Of a DNA stretch of 64,000 nt, positions 47,050 to 54,409 are shown one piece after another. The stretch lies in assembly GCF_008124525.1 (NCBI RefSeq), contig NZ_VNHJ01000003.1, positions 310,001 to 374,000 of the forward strand. Direction: 5' to 3'. The DNA comes from Oceanicella actignis (lineage in GTDB: Bacteria > Pseudomonadota > Alphaproteobacteria > Rhodobacterales > Rhodobacteraceae). The notes under the pieces are model-generated. The model worked only from the letters and a program-made list of their open reading frames with translations, did not search any database and was not told where the DNA came from. The position numbers and the translations under genes were made by a program. The number at the start of each line of letters is the position of its first letter. Position 1 is the first letter of the stretch.

Positions 47050-47940
47050 TCAGCCGATCGTGGCGAGCGCAGGAAAGGCGTCGAGCAGCCAGAAGGACAG
47101 CGCCGAGAAGCCCCCCGACGCCATCAGCGCGCCCACCGCCACCAGAAGCGCGCCCATCGCCGCCTCGACCCGGTGCAGGTGGCGGCGAAAGCGCGCCATG
47201 AAGCGCATGAAGGGCCGCACGAACAGCGCCGCCGCCAGGAACGGCGCGCCCAGCCCCAGCGCGTAGACCATCAGCAGCGTCACCCCCGCCAGCAGCGTCT
47301 CTTCCTGCGCGGCGAGGAACAGGATCGAGCCCAGGATCGGCCCGATGCACGGCGTCCAGCCGAAGGCGAAGGCCAGGCCGATGACATAGGCGCCCAGATA
47401 CGACCCGGCCGCGCCGCCGGCCTCGAGCCGCGCTTCGCGCATCAGGAAGGGAAAGCGCTCCCACCCCGTCAGCCGCAGCGCCGCCGCCGTCGCCGCCAGG
47501 GCCAGGATCCAGACCCGATTGTCGGCCCAGAACTCGGCCGGATCCGCGCCGCGCCCCAGCGCGAGCGCCGCGGCCGCCGCCACGACCGCCGCCGCCGCCG
47601 CCGGCGCCCGCCGCAAGCCGATGAAATGCGCGCCCATGGCGAAGATCACCAGCCCCGACAGCAGCGAGAAGGTCTCCTTGTGCGTGGCCAGCGCGCGCCC
47701 GATCAGCGAGGCCGTCGCCCCCAGCGCCACGAACACCGTCGCCAGCCCCGCGACGAAGAACACCGCCGAGATGCGCACCCGCCGCGCCGCCCGCTCGTCC
47801 ACGCCCCCGGCGCCCGTCAGCCGGTCGAGCGTCGTGCCGGCCATGAACGCCAGATAGGGCGGCGCCAGGGGCAGCACGCAGGGCGACAGGAAGCTGAGCA
47901 GCCCGCCGATGAAGGCGGTCAGGATTCCGATCTGCGCCAT
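47050..47940 (-). CDS. ccdA: Cytochrome c biogenesis protein CcdA
   Basis: A 296-residue inner-membrane thiol-electron carrier (DsbD-beta type) that passes reducing power from cytoplasmic thioredoxin to periplasmic proteins. The two cysteines are in SFLSPCVLPLAPPY and GWTPCIGPILGS; about seven helices are present (more than the six of typical CcdA because of a longer central region). GGAGCG precedes the ATG. It is 97 bp downstream of the SoxX-like cytochrome on the same strand and could help keep that protein's haem-binding cysteines reduced. Confidence 0.93.
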   Translation of the reverse strand: MAQIGILTAFIGGLLSFLSPCVLPLAPPYLAFMAGTTLDRLTGAGGVDERAARRVRISAVFFVAGLATVFVALGATASLIGRALATHKETFSLLSGLVIFAMGAHFIGLRRAPAAAAAVVAAAAALALGRGADPAEFWADNRVWILALAATAAALRLTGWERFPFLMREARLEAGGAAGSYLGAYVIGLAFAFGWTPCIGPILGSILFLAAQEETLLAGVTLLMVYALGLGAPFLAAALFVRPFMRFMARFRRHLHRVEAAMGALLVAVGALMASGGFSALSFWLLDAFPALATIG

Positions 47941-48037
47941 GCTTCGCTCCGTTCTTGCCGCGCGGCCTCGGCGGGCCGCGCAGGCATTGCTACCGCGCCG
48001 GCGCGCGCGCGTCGACGCGCGCCGGCGCCGCGGCGCT

Positions 48038-49675
48038 TCACTTGTTCGTGTCGCGGCCCTTGATCGCGGGCGCCGGCGCGGCGCCCTGCGCGGCCGGCTC
48101 GGCAAGGCCGGACGAAGGGCCGGGCCCCGGCGCGGCGCCGCCGGCCGGCCGCGCCTCGCCTGCACGGCCCCCGCCCGGCCCGACCGCCCCCGGCCCGACC
48201 GCCCCCGGCGCGCTCGCTTCCGGCCTCACCGCCCCCGGCGCGCGCGCTTCCGGCCGATCCGCGCTCGGCTGATCCCCGTCCGGCCGGGCTGCAGCCGGCT
48301 GCGTCTCGTCCGGCTGCGCCGCGCCCGTCTGGTCCCCGCTCGGGTGATCCTCGTCCGGCTGGCCCGCGCCGGGTTGCCCCCCGTCCGACTGGCCCCCGTC
48401 CGGCTGGCCCCCGTCCGACTGGTCCGCGCCGGGTTGCCCCCCGTCCGACTGGCCCCCGTCGGGCTGGCCCCCATCCGACTGGTCCGCGCCGGGTTGCCCC
48501 CCGCCCGTCTGGCCCCCGCCGGGTTGGCCCCCGCCGGGTTGGCCCCCGCCGGGTTGGCCCCCGTCGGGCTGGCCCGCGCTCGGCGCGTCGTCGCCTGGCC
48601 GCTCCCCGGTCGATTGCCCGCCGCCGGGCCGCGCCCCGTTCGCCTGGCGCTCGTTCCGCCCGCCCCCGCTCGCCCGATCCCCGCTCGGCCGGTCGTCGCC
48701 CGAAGCGTCGCCGCTCGCGCCCGGTCGATCGCCGGCGGGCGCGTCCGCCTGCGGCCCGACGACGCCGCGCCCGGCGGCCTCGGCCTCACGGTCCCCCGCC
48801 GGCTCGGCGGCGCCCGCGCCGCCATCCCGTCCGCCCGAGGCCGCGCCTCGCGCCGCCTCGACGGCGCCTGCGCGGGCGCGGAGAAAGGCGATGAGATCCT
48901 CGACCTCGGCGCCCGAAAGCCAGGGCTGCGGAAAGTCCGGCGCCCGCTCGGCCAGCGCCGGCGAGATCTCGTGATAGGCCGGCATGGCCGAACCGGGACG
49001 GCGCACCGACTGGTTGACGATCGCCAGCCGCAGCTCGGCGTCGGACAGCCGCGCCGCCGCCTCGGCCAGATCCGGGCCGGGAGCGGGCGGGGGCGGGGGC
49101 GGGCCCGGCCGCGCGTCCTGCGGCTCGGCCGCCGCGACATCGCTCTCTTGCGGCGCCTCGTCCGCGCCCGGCGCGGGCCGCGGCGCGGGAAGGGGCGCCG
49201 CCCGGGGGTCGGGATCGCCGGGCGGCGCGGGATCGGCGGGCGCGACCGTGTCGTCGGCCGCGTCCGGGTCGTCGTCGGGCGCGGCCGGGTCGTCGGCGGG
49301 CGCGGCCGGGTCGTCGGCGGGCGCGGCCGGGTCGTCGGCGGGCGCGGCGGGCGCGATCGCGGGCTCCGCCGCATCCGCACGCCCGCGCTCGCGCAAAAGC
49401 AGGATCAGCGGCGCCGCGGCGCGCGCCCCGGGCCCGGGAGCCCCGCCGGCCGTATGGCAATAGGCGCAGCCGCCCCGCGCGGGGTCGGCGAAGATCTGCG
49501 CCCCGCGCCGCGCATCCCCGGGCGCCTCGGCCAGCGGGGCCTCGATTCGCGCCCCGTCCGCGACGACGAAGGCGCGCGGCTCGGCCGGCGCCTGCGCGCG
49601 CGCGCCCCATCCGCCCCAGGCCACCGCCAGCGCCCCCGCGCCGACAAGCAATGCACGATTCGTCCAGCCGCTCAT
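48038..49675 (-). CDS. SoxX-like monohaem cytochrome c with disordered insert and repeat tail
   Basis: A 545-residue exported protein. Signal peptide residues 1-28; haem site CAYCH at 70-74 in GARRGAQIFADPARGGCAYCH-type context; distal Met231 in PGSAMPAYHEI; then PWLSGAEVEDLIAFLRAR, which together resemble SoxX (the c-type cytochrome subunit of the thiosulfate-oxidising SoxAX). Two things are unusual: a disordered insert of about 110 residues between haem and Met (about 88-200; Pro/Asp-rich with an APADDPA repeat), and a disordered tail of about 270 residues with 29 pentapeptides (367-511). Start ATG follows AAGGGGG. SoxA is not in view. It could be a free electron carrier or thiosulfate enzyme subunit. 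Confidence 0.75.
   Translation of the reverse strand: MSGWTNRALLVGAGALAVAWGGWGARAQAPAEPRAFVVADGARIEAPLAEAPGDARRGAQIFADPARGGCAYCHTAGGAPGPGARAAAPLILLLRERGRADAAEPAIAPAAPADDPAAPADDPAAPADDPAAPDDDPDAADDTVAPADPAPPGDPDPRAAPLPAPRPAPGADEAPQESDVAAAEPQDARPGPPPPPPAPGPDLAEAAARLSDAELRLAIVNQSVRRPGSAMPAYHEISPALAERAPDFPQPWLSGAEVEDLIAFLRARAGAVEAARGAASGGRDGGAGAAEPAGDREAEAAGRGVVGPQADAPAGDRPGASGDASGDDRPSGDRASGGGRNERQANGARPGGGQSTGERPGDDAPSAGQPDGGQPGGGQPGGGQPGGGQTGGGQPGADQSDGGQPDGGQSDGGQPGADQSDGGQPDGGQSDGGQPGAGQPDEDHPSGDQTGAAQPDETQPAAARPDGDQPSADRPEARAPGAVRPEASAPGAVGPGAVGPGGGRAGEARPAGGAAPGPGPSSGLAEPAAQGAAPAPAIKGRDTNK
48143..48577 (-). repeat. 15-bp tandem repeats encoding a pentapeptide tail
   Basis: Within the SoxX-like gene, 29 consecutive pentads (consensus G-G-Q-P-G/D) from residues 367 to 511. 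The middle contains a higher-order 20-residue duplication (GGQPG, ADQSD, GGQPD, GGQSD twice). Later pentads decay. Disordered, acidic to neutral. Confidence 0.85.
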
Positions 49676-49812
49676 CCGCCAGCCCCCTTTTCGCCGGCCG
49701 GGACCATATCGCCCCCCGCGCCCGAAGCGAAGGCCCGCGCCTTGCCCGCGCGCCCATCCGCGCGCTACCGATCGAACATTGCGCCCCGCCCGGCAGAGAA
49801 TCGGAGATCCGC

Positions 49813-50070
49813 ATGAACAAGCCCGCCCCCGCGCCCGAAGCCGACGCCGAACTGGACGCGCGCGGCCTTCTGTGCCCCCTGCCCGTGCTCAAGGCGCGCA
49901 AGCGGCTTGGCGCGCTGGCGCCCGGCCAGGTGCTGCGGCTCTTGTCCGACGACCCGGCCGCGGTGGTGGACGTGCCCCATTTCTGCGCCGAGCAGGGGCA
50001 CGAACTGCTGGACGTCGCGCCGCTGCCCGAAGGCGGGCGCGCCTGGCGCATCCGCAAGCGCGTTAAGTAA
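49813..50070 (+). CDS. TusA family sulfur carrier
   Basis: An 85-residue SirA/TusA-fold protein with the active-site motif ARGLLCPLPVLKARK; the Cys carries persulfide sulfur. C-terminal residues HFCAEQGHELL are also typical. TusA proteins feed sulfur to tRNA thiolation, molybdenum cofactor formation or sulfur oxidation. Divergent from the SoxX-like cytochrome; both share the intergenic region. GGAG precedes the ATG. Confidence 0.9.
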   Translation: MNKPAPAPEADAELDARGLLCPLPVLKARKRLGALAPGQVLRLLSDDPAAVVDVPHFCAEQGHELLDVAPLPEGGRAWRIRKRVK

Positions 50071-50166
50071 ATAACCAAGTCCTGCGCGTTAACTTTACGC
50101 GCTTTTACCACTTCACGACGCGTAAACGCTGATAGTTCTTGGCGGTTACTTGCCCGTTTACTTGCC
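50063..50166 (+). promoter_or_regulatory. AT-rich control region upstream of the RTX gene
   Basis: A sharp drop in G+C in an otherwise GC-rich window. It contains an inverted repeat GCGCGT/ACGCGC with 7-nt spacer (50084-50102), a tandem 12-bp repeat CGGTTACTTGCC then CGTTTACTTGCC (50143-50166, one mismatch), and other TTAA/TAAAC-like elements. Typical of a regulator-binding promoter region for the RTX gene. The regulator is not identified. Confidence 0.55.
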
Positions 50167-50210
50167 GCGACGATCCTGACCCCGGGTGAAACGGGTGAGG
50201 GGAGCGCGTC

Positions 50211-53042
50211 ATGCAGGGCGCGTCGGACCCTTCGGCGCCGCTGATCGGCGGCGCCGGGGCGCAGAGCATTCGCGGCGGCGACGGCGACGATCTGATCTAC
50301 GGCGATTTCGCCCCCGATCAGACGCCCGCGCGGCTGGCCGAGCTTGCCGCCTTGCGCGAGGCGCCCGACGGCGTGCTCGAGGGCGCCTTCCGCGCCCAGG
50401 GCGTCGTGCGCGACGGGCTGGCCTTCGTCTACGGCATGGGCGCCGATCCCGGCGCGGGCGGGCTCGGGGTGTGGATGGTCGACGCCGCCGACCGCCTGAC
50501 CCAGGTCTTCGCGCAAAGCGCGCGCTATTTCGACGGTCAGCTTCTGACGGGCGCGCGCGGCATCCTGACCTTCGAGCATCAGGGCCAGGACATGCTGCTG
50601 ACCGGCGGCTTCGGGGTCAGCCTGTCGCGCATCGCCGCCGACGGCCGCCCCGAGCTGGTGGCCACGCGGCACATGGACGAAACCCTCGACCTCTACAACC
50701 CCGGCGCCTTCGCCGCCTTCGAGATCGGGGGCGCGCTGCACGTCCTTGTCGGCGGGTGGGAGCGCCCGGGCCTGACGCTGCTGCGGCTCGAGGGCGACGC
50801 GCTGGTCAAGGCCGCCCGCTACGAGGACGACGCCGCGCGCCGCCTCGACGGCGTGGCCGCCATGGCCTCGGCGCGCCTTGCGGGGCGGGACTACGCCATC
50901 ACCCTCTCGCGCCGGGACGAGGGGCTGAGCGTGTGGCGCGTGGACGCCGAGGGGCTGACGCTGACCGATATGCGCTCGCGCGACGACGCCGAGACCGACT
51001 TCGCACTGTCCTGGGCCTCGGGGCTTGCGGTGGCCGCGCGCGACGATGCGGCGGGGGTCTATGCCGCGGGCGAGGACGGCTTGCTGGCCGCCTGGCGGCT
51101 GGACGCCGAGGGGCGGCTGACGCGCATCCAGTCCCTGCCGGCGGCGACGGACCTGGCTCATGCGCGGCTCGAGGGGCGCGACTGGATCTTCGCCGCGCGC
51201 GCCGACGGGACGGTGACGGTCTACGAGGCGCTCGCGGATCTGCGCCTGGTCGAGCGCGACCGCCTGGCGCTGGGCGACGGCGCGGCCCTGTCGGGGCTGG
51301 GCGCGCTGGTCTACAACGACCGCGTGCTGCTGACCGCGGGGCGGGCCGACGGTCCCGGCTACGACATGATCGCCTTCCGCCCCGAGGCGGGCGACGTGAT
51401 CGACGGCGGCGGCGGGAACGACCGCATCTGGGGCGGCCCCGGCCCCGATCAGCTCAAGGGCGGGGCGGGCGACGACCAGCTGTGGGGCGAGGATCACGAC
51501 GACCGCCTCTGGGGCGGCGACGGCGCCGACCAGCTCGACGGCGGCGCGGGGAACGACGCGGTTTTCGGCGGCGCGGGCGCCGACCGGCTGATCGGCGGCG
51601 AGGGCGACGACTCGCTGGCCGGCGAGGGCGGCGCCGACGTTCTGCAGGGCGGCGCGGGCGACGACGTGCTGGACGGCGGCGCGGGGGGCGACGTTCTCGA
51701 GGGCGGCGACGGGGACGACCGGCTGACGGGCGGCGAGGGCGACGACTCGCTGGCCGGCGACGCGGGCGATGACGAACTGGACGGCGGCGCGGGAAACGAC
51801 GAGCTGGACGGCGGCGACGGCGCCGATCTGCTGCTCGGCGGCGACGGCAACGATGCGCTCGACGGCGGGGCCGGCGCGGATCGCCTGGAAGGCGGCGGGG
51901 GCGACGACGTCCTGTCCGGCGGCGACGGCGCCGACGCGCTGCTTGGCGGCGCGGGGAACGACCGCCTTGACGGGGGCGCGGGGAACGATGCGCTCGACGG
52001 CGACGACGGCGCCGATGCGTTGTTCGGCGGAGCGGGCGCCGACGCGCTGACGGGCGGCGCGGGCGATGACGCGCTGGACGGGGGCGCGGGAAACGACGTT
52101 CTCGACGGCGGCGACGGGGACGATGCGCTGATCGGCGGCGACGGCGACGACGCGCTGACCGGCGGGGCCGGCGCGGACCGTCTCGAGGGCGGCGCGGGCG
52201 CCGATGCGTTGACCGGCGGCGCAGGCGACGACGCGCTGGACGGGGGCGGCGGGAACGACGTTCTCGCCGGCGGGGCCGGCGCCGATGCGCTGAGCGGCGG
52301 CGGCGGCGCGGACGAGATCCGCGGCGGCGACGGGGACGACGCGCTGCGCGGCGGCGGCGGCGCCGACAAGCTGTGGGGAGACGCCGGGGACGACGCCATC
52401 TTCGGCGGCGCCGGGGCGGACAAGGCCTGGGGCGGCGGCGGCCGCGACCAGATCGACGGCGGCGGCGGAAGCGATCAGCTGTGGGGGGGCGGCGGCGCGG
52501 ATGAGCTGCGCGGCAAGAACGGCGCCGACGCGCTGTGGGGCGGCGCCGGCGCCGATCAGCTGTTGGGCGGGAACGGCGACGACCGCATCGCCGGCGGCGG
52601 CGGCGCCGACAAGGCCTGGGGCGGCGGCGGCCGCGACCGGATCGAGGGCGGCGGCGGAAACGACAAGCTTTGGGGCGGCGGCGGCGCCGACCAGATTTCC
52701 GGCGGCGCCGGCGCGGATCAGCTTTGGGGCGGCGCGGGAAACGACCGGCTCGAGGGCGGCGGCGGGCGCGACCGCATCGCCGGCGGGGCCGGCGCCGACC
52801 TGCTGCTGGGCGGCGCGGGGGCGGACGTCTTCGTCTTCGCCCGCGGCGACGGACGCGACTCGATCGCCGATTTCACGCCCGGAGAGGATGTCCTCTCCCT
52901 CGAGGGGCTGGCCCCGGATTTCGGCGCGCTCGACATCCGCCAGCAGGGCGAGGACGCGATCATCGAGGCGGGAAACGTGGTCATCGTCCTGCTGGATCTC
53001 GACCACCGGCTTCTGCACGCCGACGATTTCCTGTTCTCCTGA
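50211..53042 (+). CDS. RTX calcium-binding repeat protein
   Basis: A 943-residue secreted-type protein. Near the N-terminus are two RTX-like nonamers (about 13-32: GGAGAQSIRGGDGDDLIYGD). Residues about 40-395 form a predicted beta-propeller-like sensor domain (repeats such as GRDYAITLSRRDEGLSVWRVD and GRDWIFAARADGTVTVYEA). Residues 399-875 are 53 uninterrupted Ca2+-binding nonapeptides, and residues 876-943 end in DDFLFS, similar to type I secretion signals. No classical signal peptide, so type I export is likely; no transporter genes are in the window. Possible roles: adhesin, S-layer-like or enzyme. GGGGAGCG precedes the ATG. Confidence 0.9.
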   Translation: MQGASDPSAPLIGGAGAQSIRGGDGDDLIYGDFAPDQTPARLAELAALREAPDGVLEGAFRAQGVVRDGLAFVYGMGADPGAGGLGVWMVDAADRLTQVFAQSARYFDGQLLTGARGILTFEHQGQDMLLTGGFGVSLSRIAADGRPELVATRHMDETLDLYNPGAFAAFEIGGALHVLVGGWERPGLTLLRLEGDALVKAARYEDDAARRLDGVAAMASARLAGRDYAITLSRRDEGLSVWRVDAEGLTLTDMRSRDDAETDFALSWASGLAVAARDDAAGVYAAGEDGLLAAWRLDAEGRLTRIQSLPAATDLAHARLEGRDWIFAARADGTVTVYEALADLRLVERDRLALGDGAALSGLGALVYNDRVLLTAGRADGPGYDMIAFRPEAGDVIDGGGGNDRIWGGPGPDQLKGGAGDDQLWGEDHDDRLWGGDGADQLDGGAGNDAVFGGAGADRLIGGEGDDSLAGEGGADVLQGGAGDDVLDGGAGGDVLEGGDGDDRLTGGEGDDSLAGDAGDDELDGGAGNDELDGGDGADLLLGGDGNDALDGGAGADRLEGGGGDDVLSGGDGADALLGGAGNDRLDGGAGNDALDGDDGADALFGGAGADALTGGAGDDALDGGAGNDVLDGGDGDDALIGGDGDDALTGGAGADRLEGGAGADALTGGAGDDALDGGGGNDVLAGGAGADALSGGGGADEIRGGDGDDALRGGGGADKLWGDAGDDAIFGGAGADKAWGGGGRDQIDGGGGSDQLWGGGGADELRGKNGADALWGGAGADQLLGGNGDDRIAGGGGADKAWGGGGRDRIEGGGGNDKLWGGGGADQISGGAGADQLWGGAGNDRLEGGGGRDRIAGGAGADLLLGGAGADVFVFARGDGRDSIADFTPGEDVLSLEGLAPDFGALDIRQQGEDAIIEAGNVVIVLLDLDHRLLHADDFLFS
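51405..52835 (+). repeat. RTX array, 53 x 27 bp
   Basis: Fifty-three contiguous nonapeptides (consensus G-G-x-G-x-D-x-L/I-x), each 27 bp, without spacer. Repeats 36-42 and 43-49 form a visible higher-order duplication of seven units (189 bp), marked by the ADKAW and RDQID/RDRIE pattern. Confidence 0.92.
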
Positions 53043-53050
53043 TCCCGCCC

Positions 53051-54013
53051 TCACCCGCGCATCGGGCCGCGCGCGCGCAGCTGCGCGCAGGGATCGGCGC
53101 GCGGCGCCGGCGCGCTCAGGATCATGGCGTCGAACAGCGCCCCGACCCCGGCCGGCGGACCGAAGCCGGGCGCGGCCTCGAACTGGCCGATGACGAAGAC
53201 CCGCAGCCCCGGCGCGGCCAGCGCCAGCGCCCGCGGCACGCCTCGGTCGCGCCGGGCATGCCCGTCGCCCGTCACCAGCATGGCCGCGCGCCCGCCGGCC
53301 GCCTGGCGCGCGCGAAGCAGCGCCCGCGCGAAGGCCGCGTCGCGCAGACGCTGGGCCTCGAGCATGGCGGGGATCATCCGCTCGGGCGCAAGGCCGCAAT
53401 GGCTGGCGCGCAGCTCGTCGCGCAGCGGCGCCGCCAGCTCCTCGGGCAGCGGCGCGTCCAGGCCGAAACGGGCCGCATCCGGGCCGAAGGCGGCCGCCGC
53501 CCCCTGGCGCGCGGCCATGCGCAGCCTCTCGCGCGGGACGCCGGCGCCGATCGCCGCCGCATCGGGAACGGCTCCGAGGATGGGCAGGTAGCGCGCCCAT
53601 TCGGGCGCCTCCTGCCCGGCCCGAGGCGCCCCGGCCGCGCGCAGCGCCTCGGCGCGCGGCTCGTCTCCCTCGGGCAGCATTTCGAGCGCCACGGCGCCCA
53701 CGTTCAAAAGGCGCGCCAGCCGCGCCGCGTTGCGCTGATGCGCGGGGTTGTCGTGGATCTCGCCGACGACGATCAAGGGCGCGCCGCGGGCAAGATCGGC
53801 CAGCGCCGCAAGGCCGGGCAGGCGACGCCTTGCGCGCAGATCCTCGATGCGCAGCGCGTCGTCGGCGGCCCCGGCGGCGGCCGACGCGCCGAGGGACGGA
53901 CGCGGCGCGCGCGCGCAGGCGCACAAGGCCAGCGCCCCGGCCAGAACGGCGCGCCGCCCGGGCCGATGCGCCGCGCGCGCCGCCGACGCCGGGGTCTGCT
54001 CGATCGGTTTCAT
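53051..54013 (-). CDS. ChaN-like lipoprotein
   Basis: A 320-residue protein with twin-Arg/lipoprotein-type N-terminus (RRAVLAGALALCACA; lipid-modified Cys likely in LALC) and a ChaN-like body: VVGEIHDNPAHQRNAA (haem/iron-binding His region), VALEMLPEGDEP, and a His-containing ASHCGLAPERMIPAM. ChaN binds haem at the outer membrane in relatives and helps iron uptake. The ATG (MKPIEQT) is preferred; sequence upstream is Arg-rich. It converges with the RTX gene, whose stop is eight bases away. Confidence 0.8.
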   Translation of the reverse strand: MKPIEQTPASAARAAHRPGRRAVLAGALALCACARAPRPSLGASAAAGAADDALRIEDLRARRRLPGLAALADLARGAPLIVVGEIHDNPAHQRNAARLARLLNVGAVALEMLPEGDEPRAEALRAAGAPRAGQEAPEWARYLPILGAVPDAAAIGAGVPRERLRMAARQGAAAAFGPDAARFGLDAPLPEELAAPLRDELRASHCGLAPERMIPAMLEAQRLRDAAFARALLRARQAAGGRAAMLVTGDGHARRDRGVPRALALAAPGLRVFVIGQFEAAPGFGPPAGVGALFDAMILSAPAPRADPCAQLRARGPMRG

Positions 54014-54295
54014 GCGCGCGATGGTGGCGCGGGCGCAGCGCCTTGTCCAGAACGCGGTCCGCCCTTCCGGCCGCAGCGCCGGCGCGAGTCGCGAGCGGCG
54101 GCAAGGTTGCGGCTGCGCGGCGCGCACGGGCGAGGCGGCGGGGGCGCTCCGACCCGCGGCGGGGTGGGCTGCGCCGGATCCGCGGCGAACGAAGCTCGCG
54201 GCGTGGCGCACGGGCGCGTCGCCTCGGGCGGCGGCGGCGCGCGGGCGCGGCGCGTCGGACGAAGGGCGGCGCGCCTCGCGGGGGTCGCGCGCCAG

Positions 54296-54363
54296 CCCCC
54301 GAATGCGAAGGGCCCCCGAATGCGAAAGGCCCCCGAACGCGAAGGCCCCCCGAACGCGAAGGG
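54296..54363. repeat. Four tandem ~17-bp repeats
   Basis: CCCCCGAATGCGAAGGG and three close variants lie head to tail (units about 54296-54312, 54313-54329, 54330-54345, 54346-54363; two with GAATGCG, two with GAACGCG). They immediately precede the hairpin of the substrate-binding gene. Not coding. Confidence 0.7.
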
Positions 54364-54384
54364 CCCGGCCTTGCGGCCGGGCCC
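54361..54384 (-). terminator. Terminator of the Liv operon
   Basis: Perfect 10-bp stem GGGCCCGGCC/GGCCGGGCCC with a 4-nt loop, 25 bp past the stop codon of the last gene of the operon. A very stable stem; no T-run but position fits. Confidence 0.75.
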
Positions 54385-54409
54385 CGATCCGGGCGTCGCG
54401 GTCAGGCGG

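Larger units (their letters stand above)
54014..54409. other. Gene-free spacer with tandem repeats
   Basis: 396 bp between ChaN-like and substrate-binding genes. It is GC-rich with no gene signal; its right half holds four imperfect 17-bp repeats (54296-54363) and a terminator (54361-54384). Confidence 0.5.

Noticed and set aside
51494-52423. Long minus-strand frame inside the RTX array (Ser/Pro-rich)
   Set aside because: Antisense shadow of the 27-bp repeats; composition mirrors the repeat and no start signal is present.
51405-52835. CRISPR-like direct repeats
   Set aside because: The 27-bp units are contiguous, in frame and encode RTX nonapeptides; there are no unique spacers and no cas genes.
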